The position numbers and the translations under genes are program-made. A stretch of 64,000 nucleotides of DNA from contig CM057463.1 of the NCBI GenBank assembly GCA_030035585.1, positions 138,850,736 through 138,914,735 of the forward strand, given 5' to 3'. The notes beneath the pieces are model-generated. The model was not told the origin of the DNA. It saw only the letters and a list, made by a program, of their open reading frames with translations, and made no database searches. Below, piece by piece: positions 10,281-23,198 of the stretch. The DNA comes from Dugong dugon. Lineage: Eukaryota > Chordata > Mammalia > Sirenia > Dugongidae. Within the stretch, counting starts at the first letter, position 1; every line of letters starts with the position of its first letter.

Positions 10281-11185
10281 GTCCACCTTTTGTCAATTTG
10301 GCACCTGTACACGTTTCCTTAAACCATACACAATCACTAAATAAAGACAATTACAAAGTCATACTTGTGCCTAACATAACAGAACTAACATGCGTACAAC
10401 CAAAAATGCACTAGCTCCATTTACATCTTATATTTTATAAGTGGAGAGAACAAAAATATTTGATACAAACATACAAGGAGGAAATACTCTTAACAATTAC
10501 AGTCTTCGTTTCTGCAACTGGTCATGTGCTTGTAACTGGAATTTAGAACTATCTTCTTCCATATTACCTTTACGCTCAGCAAGCACCTCAGCTGGTCATG
10601 GTTCTTTATCCGGTGGGGTGACCCAAACCTTCGTTTCTGAAGGGTCTGGGCCATTAGCCATGTCAGAATTGAGTTGCTATAGTTTTCCATTGATTTTAAT
10701 CACAGGGCAAGGTAGTACTAAGCAATGCCCTAAGGGATAGCCTGTATTCCAAACATATTCTTTTTTACCTCCATTATGCAACATCTATCCGATTTCCCCT
10801 TGGTAGTCAGGGTCAGTCACACCAGTCAATTTGGTAACTCGCTACTTTGCCTTTTGATCCAGATGCATGAGGAGCCCAAAGTGGCCAGGTGGCATTCTTA
10901 ACATTCAGCAGTTTAATGGAATCTGTGTTGTGTCTGCAGGTGGGAGCATTCCTCCCTTTGGCACTAAGATCTCTAGACCCACAGAGCACAGGGTTACAGT
11001 GACAAGAAGCAAGAATTTTGCTAGTGGGTCAAATAGTGATTGGTGCCACTCCTTTCTTTACCCTTTGACTCCTGGAATCATGAATCCTGGTAAGGTGAGA
11101 AACAGAACCATATATTGGACATTGGTTTAGAGCATATACAGCCTCCTGGAGAACATTGCGCCAACCCTGTAAAGTGTTGCCCCTT
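10281..11185 (-). pseudogene. ERV-L pol 3' end (integrase tail and dUTPase-like region), remnant
   Basis: Collinear with 33866-34845 of the complete provirus, from the purine tract next to the LTR to the integrase region (minus-strand residues ALNQCPIYGSVSHLTRIH at about 11130). It is full of frameshifts and stops. Homology stops abruptly at about 11180-11190 at an internal point of L1 copy 2. Confidence 0.8.
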
Positions 11186-14100
11186 AGCAACTTATTTCTA
11201 TAGGATATATTCCTAGGAGTGGGATTGATGGATCGAATGGAATGTGTATATCTAGCTTTCTGAGGAAGTGCCATATCATTTTCCAAAATGGTTGTATCAT
11301 TTTGCATTCCCACCAGCAGTGCATAAGAGTTCCCATCTCCCCACAGCCCTTCCAACATTTGTTATTTCCAGTGTTTTTGATTCGTGCCAGTAACGTGGAG
11401 TGAGATGGTATCTCATTGTGGTTTTAATTTGCATTTCTCTAATAGCTACTGATTGTGAGCATTTTCTCATGTGTCTGTTGGCAGGTTGAACGTCTTCTTT
11501 GGTGAAGAGTCTGTTCATTTCCTTTGCCTATTTTTTAATAGGATTATTTGTCTTTGTTGTAAAGATGTTGGATTTTCTTCTAGATTGTGGAGGTTAGACC
11601 TTTGTCTGACTTGTACTGTCCAAAAATTTTTTCCCAGTCTGTAGGTTCTCCTTTTACTCTTTTGGTGGAGTCTTTTAAAGAGCATAGGTGTTTGATTTTT
11701 AGAAGATCCCTGTTATCTACCTTATCTTCTGGGGTTTGTGTGTTGATGGTTACAGTTTGTATCCTGTTAATGCTGTACATTAGGGCCTGTAGCATTGGTC
11801 CTGGTTTTCTTCTATGAACTTTGTAGTTTTTGGCTTTATATTTAGGTCTCTGATCCGTTTGGAATTAGTTTTTGTATATGGTGTGAGGTATAGGTCCTGT
11901 TTCATTTTTTGCAGATGGATATCCAGTTTTGCCAGCACCATTTGTTAAAAAGACTGTCTTTTCCCCATTTGATGGACTTTGGGCCCTTGTAGAAGATCAG
12001 GTGATCGTAGGTGGATGGATTTACATCTGGGTTCTCAATTCTGTTCCATTGGTCAATGTATCTGTTGTTGTACCAGTACCAAGCTGTTTTGACTACTGCA
12101 GCTGTATCGTAGGTTCTGAGGTCAGGTAGTGTGAGTCCTCCAACTTTCTTCTTCTTCTTCAGTAGTGCTTTACATATTTGGGGCTTCTTCCCTTTCCATA
12201 TAAAGTTAATGATTATTTTTTCCATCTCTTTGAAGACCCTTGTTGGTATTTGGATAGGGATTGCATTGTATTTGTAAATTGCTTTGGATAGAATTGTCAT
12301 TTTCATAATGTTGAGTCTACCTATCCATGAGCATAGTATGTTTTTCCATTTATGTAGATCCCTTTGGATTTCTTGCAGTAATGTTTTGTAGTTTTTTTTT
12401 GTATAGTTCTTTTACATCCCTGGTTAGATTTGTTCCTAAGTATTTTATTTTTTTAGGTGCTATTATAAATGGTATTGTTTTCCTGATTTCCTTTTCATCA
12501 TTCTCTTTATTGGTGTATAGGAATCCAACTGGTTTTTGTATGTTTATCTTGTATCCTGCTTCTCTACTGAATCTATTAGTTCCAGTAGATTTCTCGTGGA
12601 GTCTTTAGGGTTTTCTGTGTATAGTATCATATCATCCGCAAACAGGAACAGTTTAACTTCTTCATTACCGATTTGTATGCCCTTTATTTCTTTTTCTTGC
12701 CTTACTGCTCTAGCTAGGACTTCCAGCACAATGTTAAATAGGAGTGGTGATAAAGGGCATCTTTGTCTTGTTCCTGTTCTCAAGAGGAATGTTTTCAGCC
12801 TCTCTCCATTAAGAATGATGTTGGCCATTGGTTTTGCATAGATGCCCTTTATTATGTTGAGAAATTTCCCTTATGTACCTATTTTATTGAGAGTTTTTAT
12901 AGGAATGGGTGTTGGACTTTGTAGAATGCCTTTTCTGCGTCAGTTGAGAAGATCATGTGGTTCTTTTCCTTCCTTTTATTTATGTGGTGGATTATGTTGA
13001 TTGATTTTCTAATGTTGAACCATCCTTGCATATCTGGTATGAATCCTGCTTGGTCATGGTGTATTTTTTTTTTTTTTTTTAGTATAATGCTGGATTCTGT
13101 TGGCTAGAATTTTGTTGAGAATTTTTGCGTCTATATACATGAGAGATATTGGTCTGTAATTTTCTTTTTTTGTGGCGTCTTTGCCTGGTTTTTGTATCAG
13201 GGTTATGCTGACTTCACAGAATGAATTCAGAAGTGTTGCTTCCTTTTCTACGCTCTGAAATAGCTTGAGTAGTACTGGTATAAGGTTTTCTGTGAATGTT
13301 TTGTAGACTTCTTCAGAGAAGCCACCTGGGCCAGGGCTTTTTTTTGGTGGGAGTTTTTTTTTTATTACCTTTTCAATCTCTTCTCTTGTTATGGGTCTGT
13401 TCAGATTTTCAACATCACTTTCTTGTAGTTTGGGTGCATAGTTTGTTTCTACAAATTTATCCATTTCCTCTAGGTTTTCAAATTTGTTGGAGTATAGTTT
13501 TTCATAATATTCTGTTATGATCTTTGTTATTTCAGTTGGGTCTGTTGTAATGTCACCCTTTTCATTTCTTATCTGGGTTATTTGCATCCTCTCCTGTTTT
13601 TCTTTTGTCAGTCTGGCAGTGGTTTGTCGATTTTGTTGATTCTTTCAAAGAACCAACTTTTGGTTTTGTTGATTCTTTCTATTGTTTTTCTATTCTCTAT
13701 TTCATTTATTTCTGCTCTGATCTTTATTATTTCTTTTCTTCAGATGTCTGTGGGCTTTTTTTGCTGTTCTCTTTCTATTTGTTTGAGTTCTGCAGTTAAC
13801 ATTTTGATTTTGTCATTTTCTTCCTTTTTGATGTGTGCGACTTTCGCCATAAATTGTCCTCTGAGGACTGCCTTTCCTGTGTCCCAAAGGTTTTGGTATG
13901 ATGTGTTTTCATTTTCGTTTGATTTTAGGAGTTTTTTGATTCCATCTTTGATTTCTTCTATTACCCAGTAATGTGTAAGCAGGGTATTATTCAGTTTCCA
14001 CGCAATTGATTTTTTTCCTTGCTCTTTCTGTTGTTAATTTCTACCTTGATGGCATTGTGGTCAGAGAAGATACTTTGAATTATCTCAGCGTTTTGGATCT

Positions 14101-14788
14101 TGTTGATGATTTCTCTGTGACCTAAGATGTGGTCTATTCTGGAGAACGTTCCATGTGCATTGGAAAAGAATGTGTACTTTGAAACTGTTGGATGGAGTGT
14201 TCTACATATGTCTATGAGGTCAGGTTGACTGATTGTGCCCTTTACATCTTCTGTATCTTTGCTGAGTTTCTTTTTAGTTGTTCTGTCCTTTACTGAGAGT
14301 GGTGTGTTGAAGTTTCCTACTATTATTATTACTATTATTATTATTATTATTATTTCCTACTATTATTATGGAACTGTCAGTTTCTCTTTTTAGTGTTGTT
14401 AGAGTTTGTTTGATGTATTTTGGAGCCCTGTCATTGGGTGTGTAGATGTTTATTATGGTTATGTCTTCATGATGGATCATCCCCTTAATCATTATATAGT
14501 GTCCTTCTTTGTCTTTTATGGTCGATTTTGTTTTAAAGTCTATTTTATCTGAGATTAGTATTGCCACTCCTTCTCTTTTTCGTTGTTGTTAGCTTTTTTT
14601 CCTTTTTTTCCCCAACCTTTGACTTTTAATAAATTAATATCTTTGTTTCTTTGGTGTGTCTCTTGTAGGCAGTATATTGATGGATCCTGTTTTCTTGTCC
14701 TTTCTGTCACTCTCCATCTCTTTATGGGTACATTGAGTCCGTTTACATTCAGTATAATTATTGATAGATGTGAGTTTGTTGCTGTCAT
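11186..14788 (-). pseudogene. L1 ORF2, copy 2, broken and 3'-truncated
   Basis: It starts MTATNSHLSIIILNVNGLN at 14788. Recognisable blocks are the endonuclease (CLQETHQRNKD, about 14660), the reverse transcriptase N-terminal part (13587-13054), FADDMILY (about 12640-12617) and the Cys-rich end with a fused frame near 11400. The frame is broken many times. An in-frame microsatellite (14320-14369) interrupts the endonuclease domain. The final ~90 codons are absent. Confidence 0.9.
14320..14369. repeat. (TTA/ATA)n expansion inside the L1 endonuclease sequence
   Basis: Copy 1 has one cctactattattgtggaact block; copy 2 has two such blocks joined by a run of att triplets. Read on the minus strand it gives an asparagine-rich run (IVGNNNNNNNSNNNSRK). 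Confidence 0.9.
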
Positions 14789-15210
14789 TTTGTAGTTGTT
14801 TTTTTGTGGTACTGACATTTTCTTTGCTCTTCTTACTCTCCTGTGCTGAATTCCTTTTGTTTGTGGATTTTTTTTTTCATTTCTTTTGTTTTTGTAGGTT
14901 TTGTTTTTGCTGACACTTTATGTTTTTCCTCTTTATTTTTATGAATATGTTTGTTAACTATCTTTGTGTTTACTGTGAAATTTACCCTTATCTTTCTAAG
15001 TTTGAAGCAGTCTATTATTACTTGGTATCTCTTTGCCTTCCTCTCCATTAGAAGGTTCTATACCTACACTGTTTATTCCCTTTTATTGTTCTGATGTTGT
15101 TGTCATTTATAGATTAACAGCTCTGATTCTCTGTTGTATTTCTTTTGGTGTTGGACAGTCCTTGAGAGTTCATTTCCTAGATTGGTATCTGGCTCGTACG
15201 ATCCTGTGTC

Positions 15211-16239
15211 CTAGATTCAGTCTGTGAGCTGAAGTTGTTTGTTCTCAGATCAAAGAACTCCTGTTAATAATTCTTGTAAGTTTAGTTTTGTTTTTACATA
15301 TTCCCTTAATTTCTGTTTATCTGGAAATGTCCTAATTTCACTGTCATATTTGAAGGAGAGTTTTGCAGGATATATTATTCTTGGTTGGCAATTTTTTTCT
15401 TTCAAGGTTTTATATATGTCATCCCATTGCCTTCTTTCCTGCATGGTTTCTGCTGAATAATCTGAGCTTAGTCTTATTGTTTCTCCTCTGTACGCGACTT
15501 CTTGTTTTTCACAAGCTGCTCTCAGGATTCTTTGTTTGTCTTTGGTTTTGGCGAGTGTGATTATGATATGCCTTGGTGATTTTCTTTTGGGGTCTATCTT
15601 ACATGGGGTTTGTTGAGCTTCTTGGATGGCCCGCTTTTCATCTTTCATGATATTAGGGAAGTTTTCTGACAGCAGTTCTTCAATGATCTTCTGTTTTCTC
15701 CCCCTGTTCTGGAGCTCACAGATTTTTGCTTTTGATTGTATCTCACATAACTCTCAGGGGCTCTTCATTTTTCTTCATTCTTTTTTCTGAGTTTTCCTTA
15801 AACAGAGTTGTATCCAAGTGTTTGTCTTCAATTCCACTGATCCTGTCTTCCACTATTTCAAATCTGCTCCTCAGCCCTTTTATGACACTGTGCATTTCTG
15901 AAATTCTGTTGTTTATCTTTTGGATTTCTATTTGTCATTTTTGTAGAATTTCTAGGTGTGAATTTATTTTGGGATTTTGTTCCTGCATTATTTTCCTGAA
16001 TTCTTCCATTTTTTTGTCTGTATTTTCCATGACTTTGTCTAGTTTTCCCTCATATTTGCCTGTTTTTTGCTTCAACTCTTCAATAATCCTGAGTATTGGA
16101 GATTTGAATTCTTTGTCAGGTATTCTAGTGCCTTTTCTTCCACTGGAAAGTCATCTGGTGTTTTATTTTGGACGCCTACTGGAACCAGCCTGTCCTGTTT
16201 TTGTAAATGTTTTGATATTGTCTGCTGTCTTCAGGGCAT
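15211..16239 (-). pseudogene. L1 ORF1, copy 2, broken
   Basis: Same layout as ORF1 of copy 1. The likely ATG is at 16239 (also followed by a TGA at codon 3, so either the start is elsewhere or this site decayed in both), and the stop is at 15211-15213. The longest open part (15648-15250) covers the RNA-binding half (RGETIRLSSDYSAETMQERR). The coiled-coil half is broken. Confidence 0.85.
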
Positions 16240-17416
16240 TCAGCGGTATTTTTCTCATTTATTGATTGTAGATTTATTTGTTTCATCCTTTTTTTTTGGC
16301 TATGTCTGAGTAGACAGGCTGTGTGTTCTCTGTTGTTTGCTCATCTGTGGACACAATACTTTTCACCTCCTTCTGCAATTGGCAGGGTCAATCACTCAGA
16401 TATGGTACAGCAGGGCAGGTCTAGCTGAAGAGGAGTTGCTAGGATGGGTTGTTTGTGGCACTTACTAAAGCTACCAGGGCTGGTCAGTAATCAGTGCAGG
16501 GCAGGTTCTGGTAGGCCGTGCCTGTGCTGCTTGGTGGTGTGATGTTAAGCACACGGTGCAGGTAGGCAGGATGGAGAGGGAAGATTGCGATGTGTGGAGC
16601 TAAGATGGATATGAGAGAGAGGAGAGAGGAACAGTAGCCAAAAACATACAAACAAACAAAAAAGAGTGCTAGGGGCCCTTGCCGTTGCAGTGGAGAGGTG
16701 ACAGACTATGAAATGGAGAAAAACAAAAAGGGGAAGAAGAAAAAAAAAAAAGAAAAGAATGAATAAATAAAAATTAGAAAGAAAAAAGAACAGCAAAGCT
16801 CCCAGGGATCCCACCGGTACAGCTATGAGGTCTGGGGAAGTTGTTCCCAGGTGTTGTAGTACAGCCTGGCTAGAAGGCGTAGATGTATTCAGTGCCAGGA
16901 ATTCAGGGAACAGGAAGAGAAGCAAGCTATAGAGAGACGAGAAACTAAGTAATGAAAGACAAAAAGGGAAAAGAAAACAAAACAAAGTTTTAAAAAAGGA
17001 ACAAGAAAAGCCCCCCAAAAAATAGAAAGAAAAAAAAAACCCACAAAAAAAGAAATGCCACCAGGGATCCCTCTGCATATCTGCGCAAGCTGAGGGGGTA
17101 GGTCCCAAGCCATGTAGCACTGCCTTCCCAGAACAGGCTCCCAACTTGAGAAAAAGAAAATAAACAAACAATTCAAAACAAACAAACAAAAGCCCCAAGA
17201 TCCCACCTACGCAGCAGCCCAGGCTGGGAAGCAGTTCCACACTTGAACAAAGCTCAGCAGCCCCTTAGGAAGAAACAAAGATGGTACACGGAGCCAGGTA
17301 TTTGAGTGAAAAGAGGGAGAAGTGGTGATAGGTTAAGGAAGAAATCAAAAGAAGTGGAAAAAAGTTACACCAGCAGCCAACAAATGGCACTCAGGGAGCC
17401 GGCCAGTGAGGGCGGT
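16240..17416 (-). promoter_or_regulatory. L1 copy 2 5'UTR, truncated
   Basis: Matches the leader of copy 1, including 'ggctatgtctgag', the A-rich tracts and 'cagggatcc' blocks, and ends within the first monomer (agcagccccttaggaag at about 17258). Confidence 0.8.
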
Positions 17417-17804
17417 ATGCTTGGAAATTTTTAAGCACAATTCTGATAAATCAAGAGTTAAAGGAATGGAATTTTTTAAGTAATGAGAGAAAACTTTAAT
17501 AATTAAAGATAAGAAAGCTATTCTGTGTCATTAAACTTGAAAATAGACAAAATGGAAAAATTCAAGAAAAATATAATACCAAAAGTGATTAGAGAAGAAA
17601 TAGGAAATCTGAAAAAGCTTATAATAATGCAAAAAAAAAGAAAAACAAATCCTTGCATTTAATAATTTAAAGTTTTCCCAGAAATTTGCTAGGAAGTTCT
17701 ACCTAACTTTCAGGGAAGAAGTAATTCTGCTCTGTTGCAAACTCTTAAAGAGAATAGAATAAAAGGAAGTATTATCCAATTTTTTTTGAAACTAGTATAA
17801 ACTT

Positions 17805-18553
17805 CTTTTTAATTGTACTTTAGATGAAAGTTTACAGAGTAAATTATTTTCTCATTAAACAATTAATATACATATTGTTTTGTGACATTGGTTGCCAACC
17901 TCATGACATGTCAACACTCTCCCCTTCTCAACCTTAGATTCCCCATTACCAGTTTTCCTGCCTCCTCCTTTCTTCTTGTCCTGCTAGGCTGGTGTGCCCA
18001 TTTAGTCTCATTTTGTTTTATGGGCCTGTCTAATCTTTGGCCGAAGGATGAACCTCAGGAGTGACTTCAGTACTGAGTTAAAGGGTGTCTGGGGGCCATA
18101 CTCTTGTGGTTTCTCCAGTCTCTATCAAGCCAGTAAATTTTTTTTGTGAGTCAGAATTTTGTTCTACATTTTTCTCCAGCTCTGTCTGGGACCTTCTATT
18201 GTAATCCCTAGCAGAGCAGTCAGGAGCCCTGGTGGCCCAATGGTTAAGTGTTTGGCTGCTAACCAAAAGGTCAGCAGTTTGAATCCACCAGCTGCCCCTT
18301 GGAAACCTTGCAGGGCAGTTCTACTCTGTTGCTAGGAGTCAGAATTGACTCAACAGCAACGAGTGTCAGAACAGTTGGTGGTGGTAGCCGGGCACCATCT
18401 AGTTGTGCTGGACTTAGTCTGGTGGAGGCTGAGGTAGGTGTGGTCAGTTAGTCTTTTGGACTAATCTTTCTCTTGCATCTTTGGTTTTCTTCATTCTCCC
18501 TTGCTCCAGACAGGATGGGTCCAGTGGAGTATCTTAGATGGCCGCTCACAAGC
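17805..18553 (-). mobile_element. 5'-truncated L1 insertion (3'UTR only)
   Basis: Reverse complement of the 3' part of the L1 3'UTR seen at 24370-24985. It is flanked by a 21-bp duplication, ttttgaaactagtataaac/ttttgaaactaatataaac (17784-17804 and 18554-18574). It carries an AfroSINE in the opposite orientation (18222-18368). Confidence 0.88.
18222..18368 (+). mobile_element. AfroSINE
   Basis: The tRNA-like head has box A (ctggtggcccaatggttaag) and box B (aggtcagcagtttgaatcc), then the ggaaacc...cagttctactctg body and the agtcagaattgactcaacag tail. Inserted in the L1 3'UTR with a short imperfect duplication (gagcagt/gaacagt). Confidence 0.93.
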
Positions 18554-18781
18554 TTTTGAAACTAATATAAACTTAATAACAAAACCGGAAAAAAGACAGA
18601 GGAAAGAGAATCACAAGTCAATATCACTCACGTAAATAAATGCAAAAATCCTAAACAAAATATTACCAAAACAAATCCAATTGTGTATAAAAAGACAGTA
18701 TATCATAAAAAGTTGAGTTTAGCACAGGGATAGAAGTGAGTTTTAATCTTAGAAAATCTATTTAGGTAATCTGCTACATGA

Positions 18782-18945
18782 AGGGAGCCTTGGTGGTGCA
18801 GTGGTTAAAAACTCAGTTACTAACCAATAGATGAGCAGTTTGAATCCACCAGTGCCTTCTTGGAAACCCTACGGGGCTCCTCTACTCTGTCCTATAGGGT
18901 CGCTATCAGTCGGAATTGACTCGATGGCAATAGACTTAGAGTTTT
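18782..18945 (+). mobile_element. AfroSINE
   Basis: Full copy: head gggagccttggtggtgcagt, body, and tail tcgctatcagtcggaattga. It lies within the ancient L1. Confidence 0.93.
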
Positions 18946-19699
18946 TTGCTATATGAACAGATTAAAGCAAAAAAAAAAAAATACAATGACCTCAATAGAT
19001 GAAGAAAATAATTTTATAAAATTCAATTATTCATGATTCAAACAATCCTTAGGCATCTAGGGGTAGAAGAGAATTCTCTTCACTGGATAAAGGCTATCTA
19101 TCAAATTTTATAGCAAATGTACTCAGTGGTGAAGCATTAGAGATATTCTTTCTAAAATTAGGGAAAAGATAAGAATGCCTGTTAGCACTATCTCAAATAT
19201 AACATTGTACTAAAGGTACTAAGCAGCAGTATAAGAAAAAGAAAGATACATAAGTGATATATGAATTGGAATGGGGTTAAACAAGCTTTGATTATTCATA
19301 AATAATATGATTGGTCATATACAAAACCAAAAATTATCAATCCATGAATCAAAAGAATTAATAAGAGAATTTAACAAAGTTGCTGAAAGTGAAATCTATA
19401 TTCAAAAATCGTTGCATTTCTATCAGCAACAGATTATCAACACAATAATTAAATAATAAAATATTTTTTAAATTTTAAGATACTGTGTTGACTACGGCAA
19501 AAAAAATAATATTAAGTACCTAGGAATAAACATAACAAAAGATATGTAAAACCTTAAAAAAGAAAATAATAAAACTTGAAAAATCAAAGACAAAAAAAAA
19601 AAGAAAATAATACATTGTTCATGAAATAAAAGAATCAATATTGTAAAGATGTCAATTTACCCAATTTAATTTAAACCAACAAGGATTTTAATAAAGTTT

Positions 19700-20415
19700 A
19701 ACTGATGGGATACAGTTCTTCATGAGTTTCACATTTCTACACATCTTACAAGCAGAGACACGGACTGCCCTTGTTCCTAACTGTCTTGTCAGGATGTTTG
19801 TATAGTAAACAGCCTTAGAAGATATAGTGTCTCCCTCTGGAGCAAAGGGAAGTTTTGCTTATTGTCCAATATAAAAAAGATAATGTCTCCTTCTGGAGCA
19901 AAAGGCGGGCATGCTTACTGCCCATAATGAAAAGATTCAGGTTTCTTAAGCTCGGAGTCTCAAGGTGGTGCAAATGGTTAACACACTCAGATGCTAACTG
20001 AAACGGTGGGGACTCTTTGAGTCCACCCACATGCACCTTAGAAGAAAGCCCTGGTGATGTACTTTCAAAAACATCAGCCATGGAGCACAATTCTGCTCCG
20101 ACACATGTGGGGTCACCATGAATCAGAATGGACTCGAGGGCAAGTCCATTCTGACTGGGTAAGCTCAGAATTCCTCTTCTGTAACTCAGCCCAAAGCAGG
20201 TAGCCATCTGAGCCCATCCATGGTGTCCTCCTGGGATTTGAAGGCAAAGAGAACTGATGTGAACAAGAAGCTCATGCTGCTTGCTGTGCTGCCTTAAATG
20301 AAGTTCTTTATCTCTGACACAGGATTTTAGGTTTCTTGCCAGCATCCTGAAACCGTGGCAGGCTAACTTGTTGGCTTACAAGTAGAATAAAACTCAGCCC
20401 CTCTGCAGTTCTTGA
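19700..20415. mobile_element. Probable solo LTR interrupting the ancient L1
   Basis: The L1 reading is interrupted here. The insert has an aataaaactc signal near its right end (about 20384), a TG/CA-compatible pair of ends (tgatgggata...cttgaca) and an internal ~60-bp near-duplication (gtctccctctggagcaaagg and gtctccttctggagcaaaag). No clear target duplication was found, so the family and exact ends are uncertain. An AfroSINE (19951-20153) sits inside. Confidence 0.45.
19951..20153 (+). mobile_element. AfroSINE, longer-body variant
   Basis: Diverged head (ggagtctcaaggtggtgcaa), the extra body segment aagaaagccctggtgatg, and tail gtcaccatgaatcagaatgg. Confidence 0.85.
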
Positions 20416-20538
20416 CATTGATAAGATGATTCTAAAATGTATATAAAAGGGCAAAGAGCCAAGATGAGCCAAGACCTTCTTCAAGAGGAAGAACAAGGAG
20501 AAGGTACTTGCCTTGCTAGATATACCATACCATACCAT

Positions 20539-20692
20539 ACCTGTTGCTGTTGAGTCAATCCTGACTCAAAGTGACTGTATAGGACAGAGTAGAATTGCCC
20601 CATTGGGTTTCCAAGGAGTGGCTAGTGAATTCGAACTGCTGACCTTTTGCTTAGCAGCCTAGCTCTTACCCATTGCACCACCAGGGATCCTT
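20539..20692 (-). mobile_element. AfroSINE
   Basis: Reverse-oriented copy from gttgctgttgagtcaatcc to caccaccagggatcc. It follows a short cataccatac repeat that probably grew from the target site. Confidence 0.92.
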
Positions 20693-21680
20693 GTTAGATA
20701 CAGATGTATTATATAGCTAAAGAATTTAAGAGAGTGTGATATTGGGACAGAAATAGACCAGTGGGACATAAGAGAAACAGACACAAACATATATGGAAAC
20801 TTAATACATGACAAAGTTGAATTTCTAAGTCAGCAGGGAAAGATGCACTATTTAATAATTGAAGCTAGCACAAGTGTTATCCCTATAAGTATAAAAATAA
20901 AATTGGATTCCCACCTCTTACTCCACACAGAATTAAGTTCAGATAGAGTAAAGCCTTAAATGTGAAAAGAAAAACTTCATAAATTTTAGAATAGAATAGA
21001 ATATGTTTTGACTTCAGGTTAAGAAAGAATGAAAAGCACCAACCATAAAGTAAAAGATTGATACATTCAAACATGTCAGAGGTTAAACTTTTATCCAAAA
21101 GATATCAAAAAGAAATAGAAAAAAAAACAAACCATAAACTGAAAGAGGATATTTGCCACATAAATAACTAACAAAGGATTAGAAACCAGAATTATATAAC
21201 AGTTCTTAAAAACTGAGATGAAAATAACCCAGTAGAAAAGTAGGCAAAGACATAAACAGATATTTCTCAGAAGAGGAAATATGAGCAAGTGTTCAATAAA
21301 CATTTGAAAAGAGGCCCAGCTTCATTTTAGTAATCAGGAAAATACAAATGAAACTACAAGATACTATTTTACATCCACCTGAGTAGTAAAAATCTTAAAG
21401 TCTAATATACTGTTACTTAAGATGCAGAACACAGAACTCTTTACTCTGCTAGTAGGAAAATAAATTGGTACAATTACTCTAAGCCATCATTTTAACTAAT
21501 AGGTTTATACCCTAGAGAAGTTCTTGCATAAGTGCACCAGGAGACATGTACAAGAGTGTTGGCAGGAGCATTGCTTCAATGGGGGGAAAAAAATAGCTAT
21601 CAGTAAAGTGTGGTATAACTCAATTCATACAATGGAGTATTAAATAGTAGTGAAAATGAATAACTGCAGCTGCACATAGC

Positions 21681-22325
21681 ATCATAAGCAATATCATGAT
21701 AAACGGGGAAAAATTAAAGTTGTCAAGGATTTCACTCTACTTAGACAATAATCAATGCCCAAGGTAGTAGCAGTCAAAAAATCAAACGACATATTGCATT
21801 GGAGAAGTCTGCTGCAAAAGACCTCTTTAAAGTGTTAAAAGCAAAGATGTCACTTTGATGACTAAGGTGCACCTGGCCCAAGTTGTGGTATTTTCAGTTG
21901 CCTCATATGCGTGTGAAATCTGGACAATGAATAAGAAGGTTGAAGAAGAACTGACACATTTGAATTACGGTGTTGGCGAAGAATGTTAAATATTCCATGG
22001 ATGTCAGAAGACCTAACAAAGCTGTCTTTGAAGAAGTACAGCCAGAATGCTCCTTAGAAGCGAGGGTGGCAAGACTTCGTCTCACATACTTTGGACATCT
22101 TATTAGGAGGGATCAGTCCGTGAAGGACATCATGCTTGGTAAAAGTAGAGGGTCAGTGAAAAAAAGGAAGACCCTCAATGAGATGGACTGACACAGAGGC
22201 TGCAACAATAAGCTCAAACATATCGAAGATCATGAAGATGGTGTGGGACTGGGTGGTATTTCATTCTGTTTTACAATAAGGTCACCATGAATCAGAGTCA
22301 ACTAAAGGACAACTAACAGCAACAA
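21681..22325 (+). mobile_element. RTE1 LINE, 5'-truncated
   Basis: It matches about 39500-40118 of the full RTE1 (gataaacggggaaaaattaa, ttggacatcttattaggag) and ends acaacaa. An 8-bp duplication, cacatagc, flanks it (21673-21680 and 22326-22333). The coding frame (VFEEVQPECSLEARVARLRL) is partly open only by chance. Confidence 0.9.
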
Positions 22326-22994
22326 CACATAGCTTGGATGAATCTTAGAAATATATTTTGATGAAATAAGCAGAATACAATCTGTTAATATTTTTGAAAA
22401 TTCAAAAATAAACAGAATTAAACTACATAGTTTAGCAATGCATGCACATTCATTGTAAAAACCATGAGGAAGATCAAGGGAGTGATTTAAAAATATTCAT
22501 TACAGTGGGTACTTCTAGGGAGGGGCAGAGAAGCAGGGAGATGAAATGGGAAGGAACAGGCATGCGATCTAGAGTATTGATAACATTCTGTTTCTTAAGT
22601 TGGGCGATGAGTTCACAGGTACTCATTTTTCAATTACACTTCATAATTTATAAATAATTTTCAGATATTCATAATAAAATAGAAAAAAACAAATCATTAA
22701 AAGAGAAAAATGTTTCTAAATACATAGACTATGACAATCACTTTTTTTTTTTTCCAGTTAATTTCTTAGTAAACTTGGTAAAGGACAAACTCTTCAGAAG
22801 TGAAATATTTCCCCATTGTCTATTGCCTTAAGGGTATAATTAAATTTACCTGAGTCCTTCTTCACACAGAGGACAATTTTAATTACTACAGTTCACTGTA
22901 TGATTGGTCTTTAAAATGTATAATGAAACAATTAGCTGTGTTATCTATATAAAGAAGCCTCTTAAACACAACTCTGTAGCTGTAAGACTGATAT

Positions 22995-23198
22995 GTTGTT
23001 ATTGTATGCCATTGAGTCAACTCCGACTCATAGTGACCCCATGTGACAGAGTAGAACTGCCCCACAGGTTTTTCTTGGCTGTAATCTTTATGGGGACAAG
23101 ATGCCAATTCTTTATCCCTTGGAGCTGCTGGGTAGGTTCCAACCACCAACCTTTTGATTAGCCACCGAGCACTTAACCATTACGCCACCAGGGCTCCT
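22995..23198 (-). mobile_element. AfroSINE with clear target duplication
   Basis: Reverse-oriented copy (gccattgagtcaactccgac to caccagggctcct). The flanks taagactgatat (22983-22994) and taagactggtat (23199-23210) are a 12-bp duplication with one change. Confidence 0.93.

Larger units (their letters stand above)
11186..17416 (-). mobile_element. L1 retrotransposon copy 2, both ends missing
   Basis: Collinear with copy 1 from its position ~515 to ~7400. It lacks the last ~275 bp of ORF2, the 3'UTR and the poly(A), and its 5'UTR stops within one monomer at about 17416. It is the same family as copy 1 but lacks the solo LTR. Confidence 0.93.
17420..22695 (+). mobile_element. Ancient L1 (L1M-type) ORF2 and 3'UTR remnant, many insertions
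   Basis: Old L1 ORF2 sequence runs in order on the + strand: about 17420-17804, 18554-18781, 18946-19700, 20416-20538, 20693-21680 and 22326-22695, ending in A-rich sequence near 22680. Features include agttttcccagaaatttgct, gaccagtgggacataa and cttggatgaatcttagaaa. No usable reading frame remains. The gaps are younger insertions listed separately. Its right end gives way to unassigned sequence. Confidence 0.75.
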
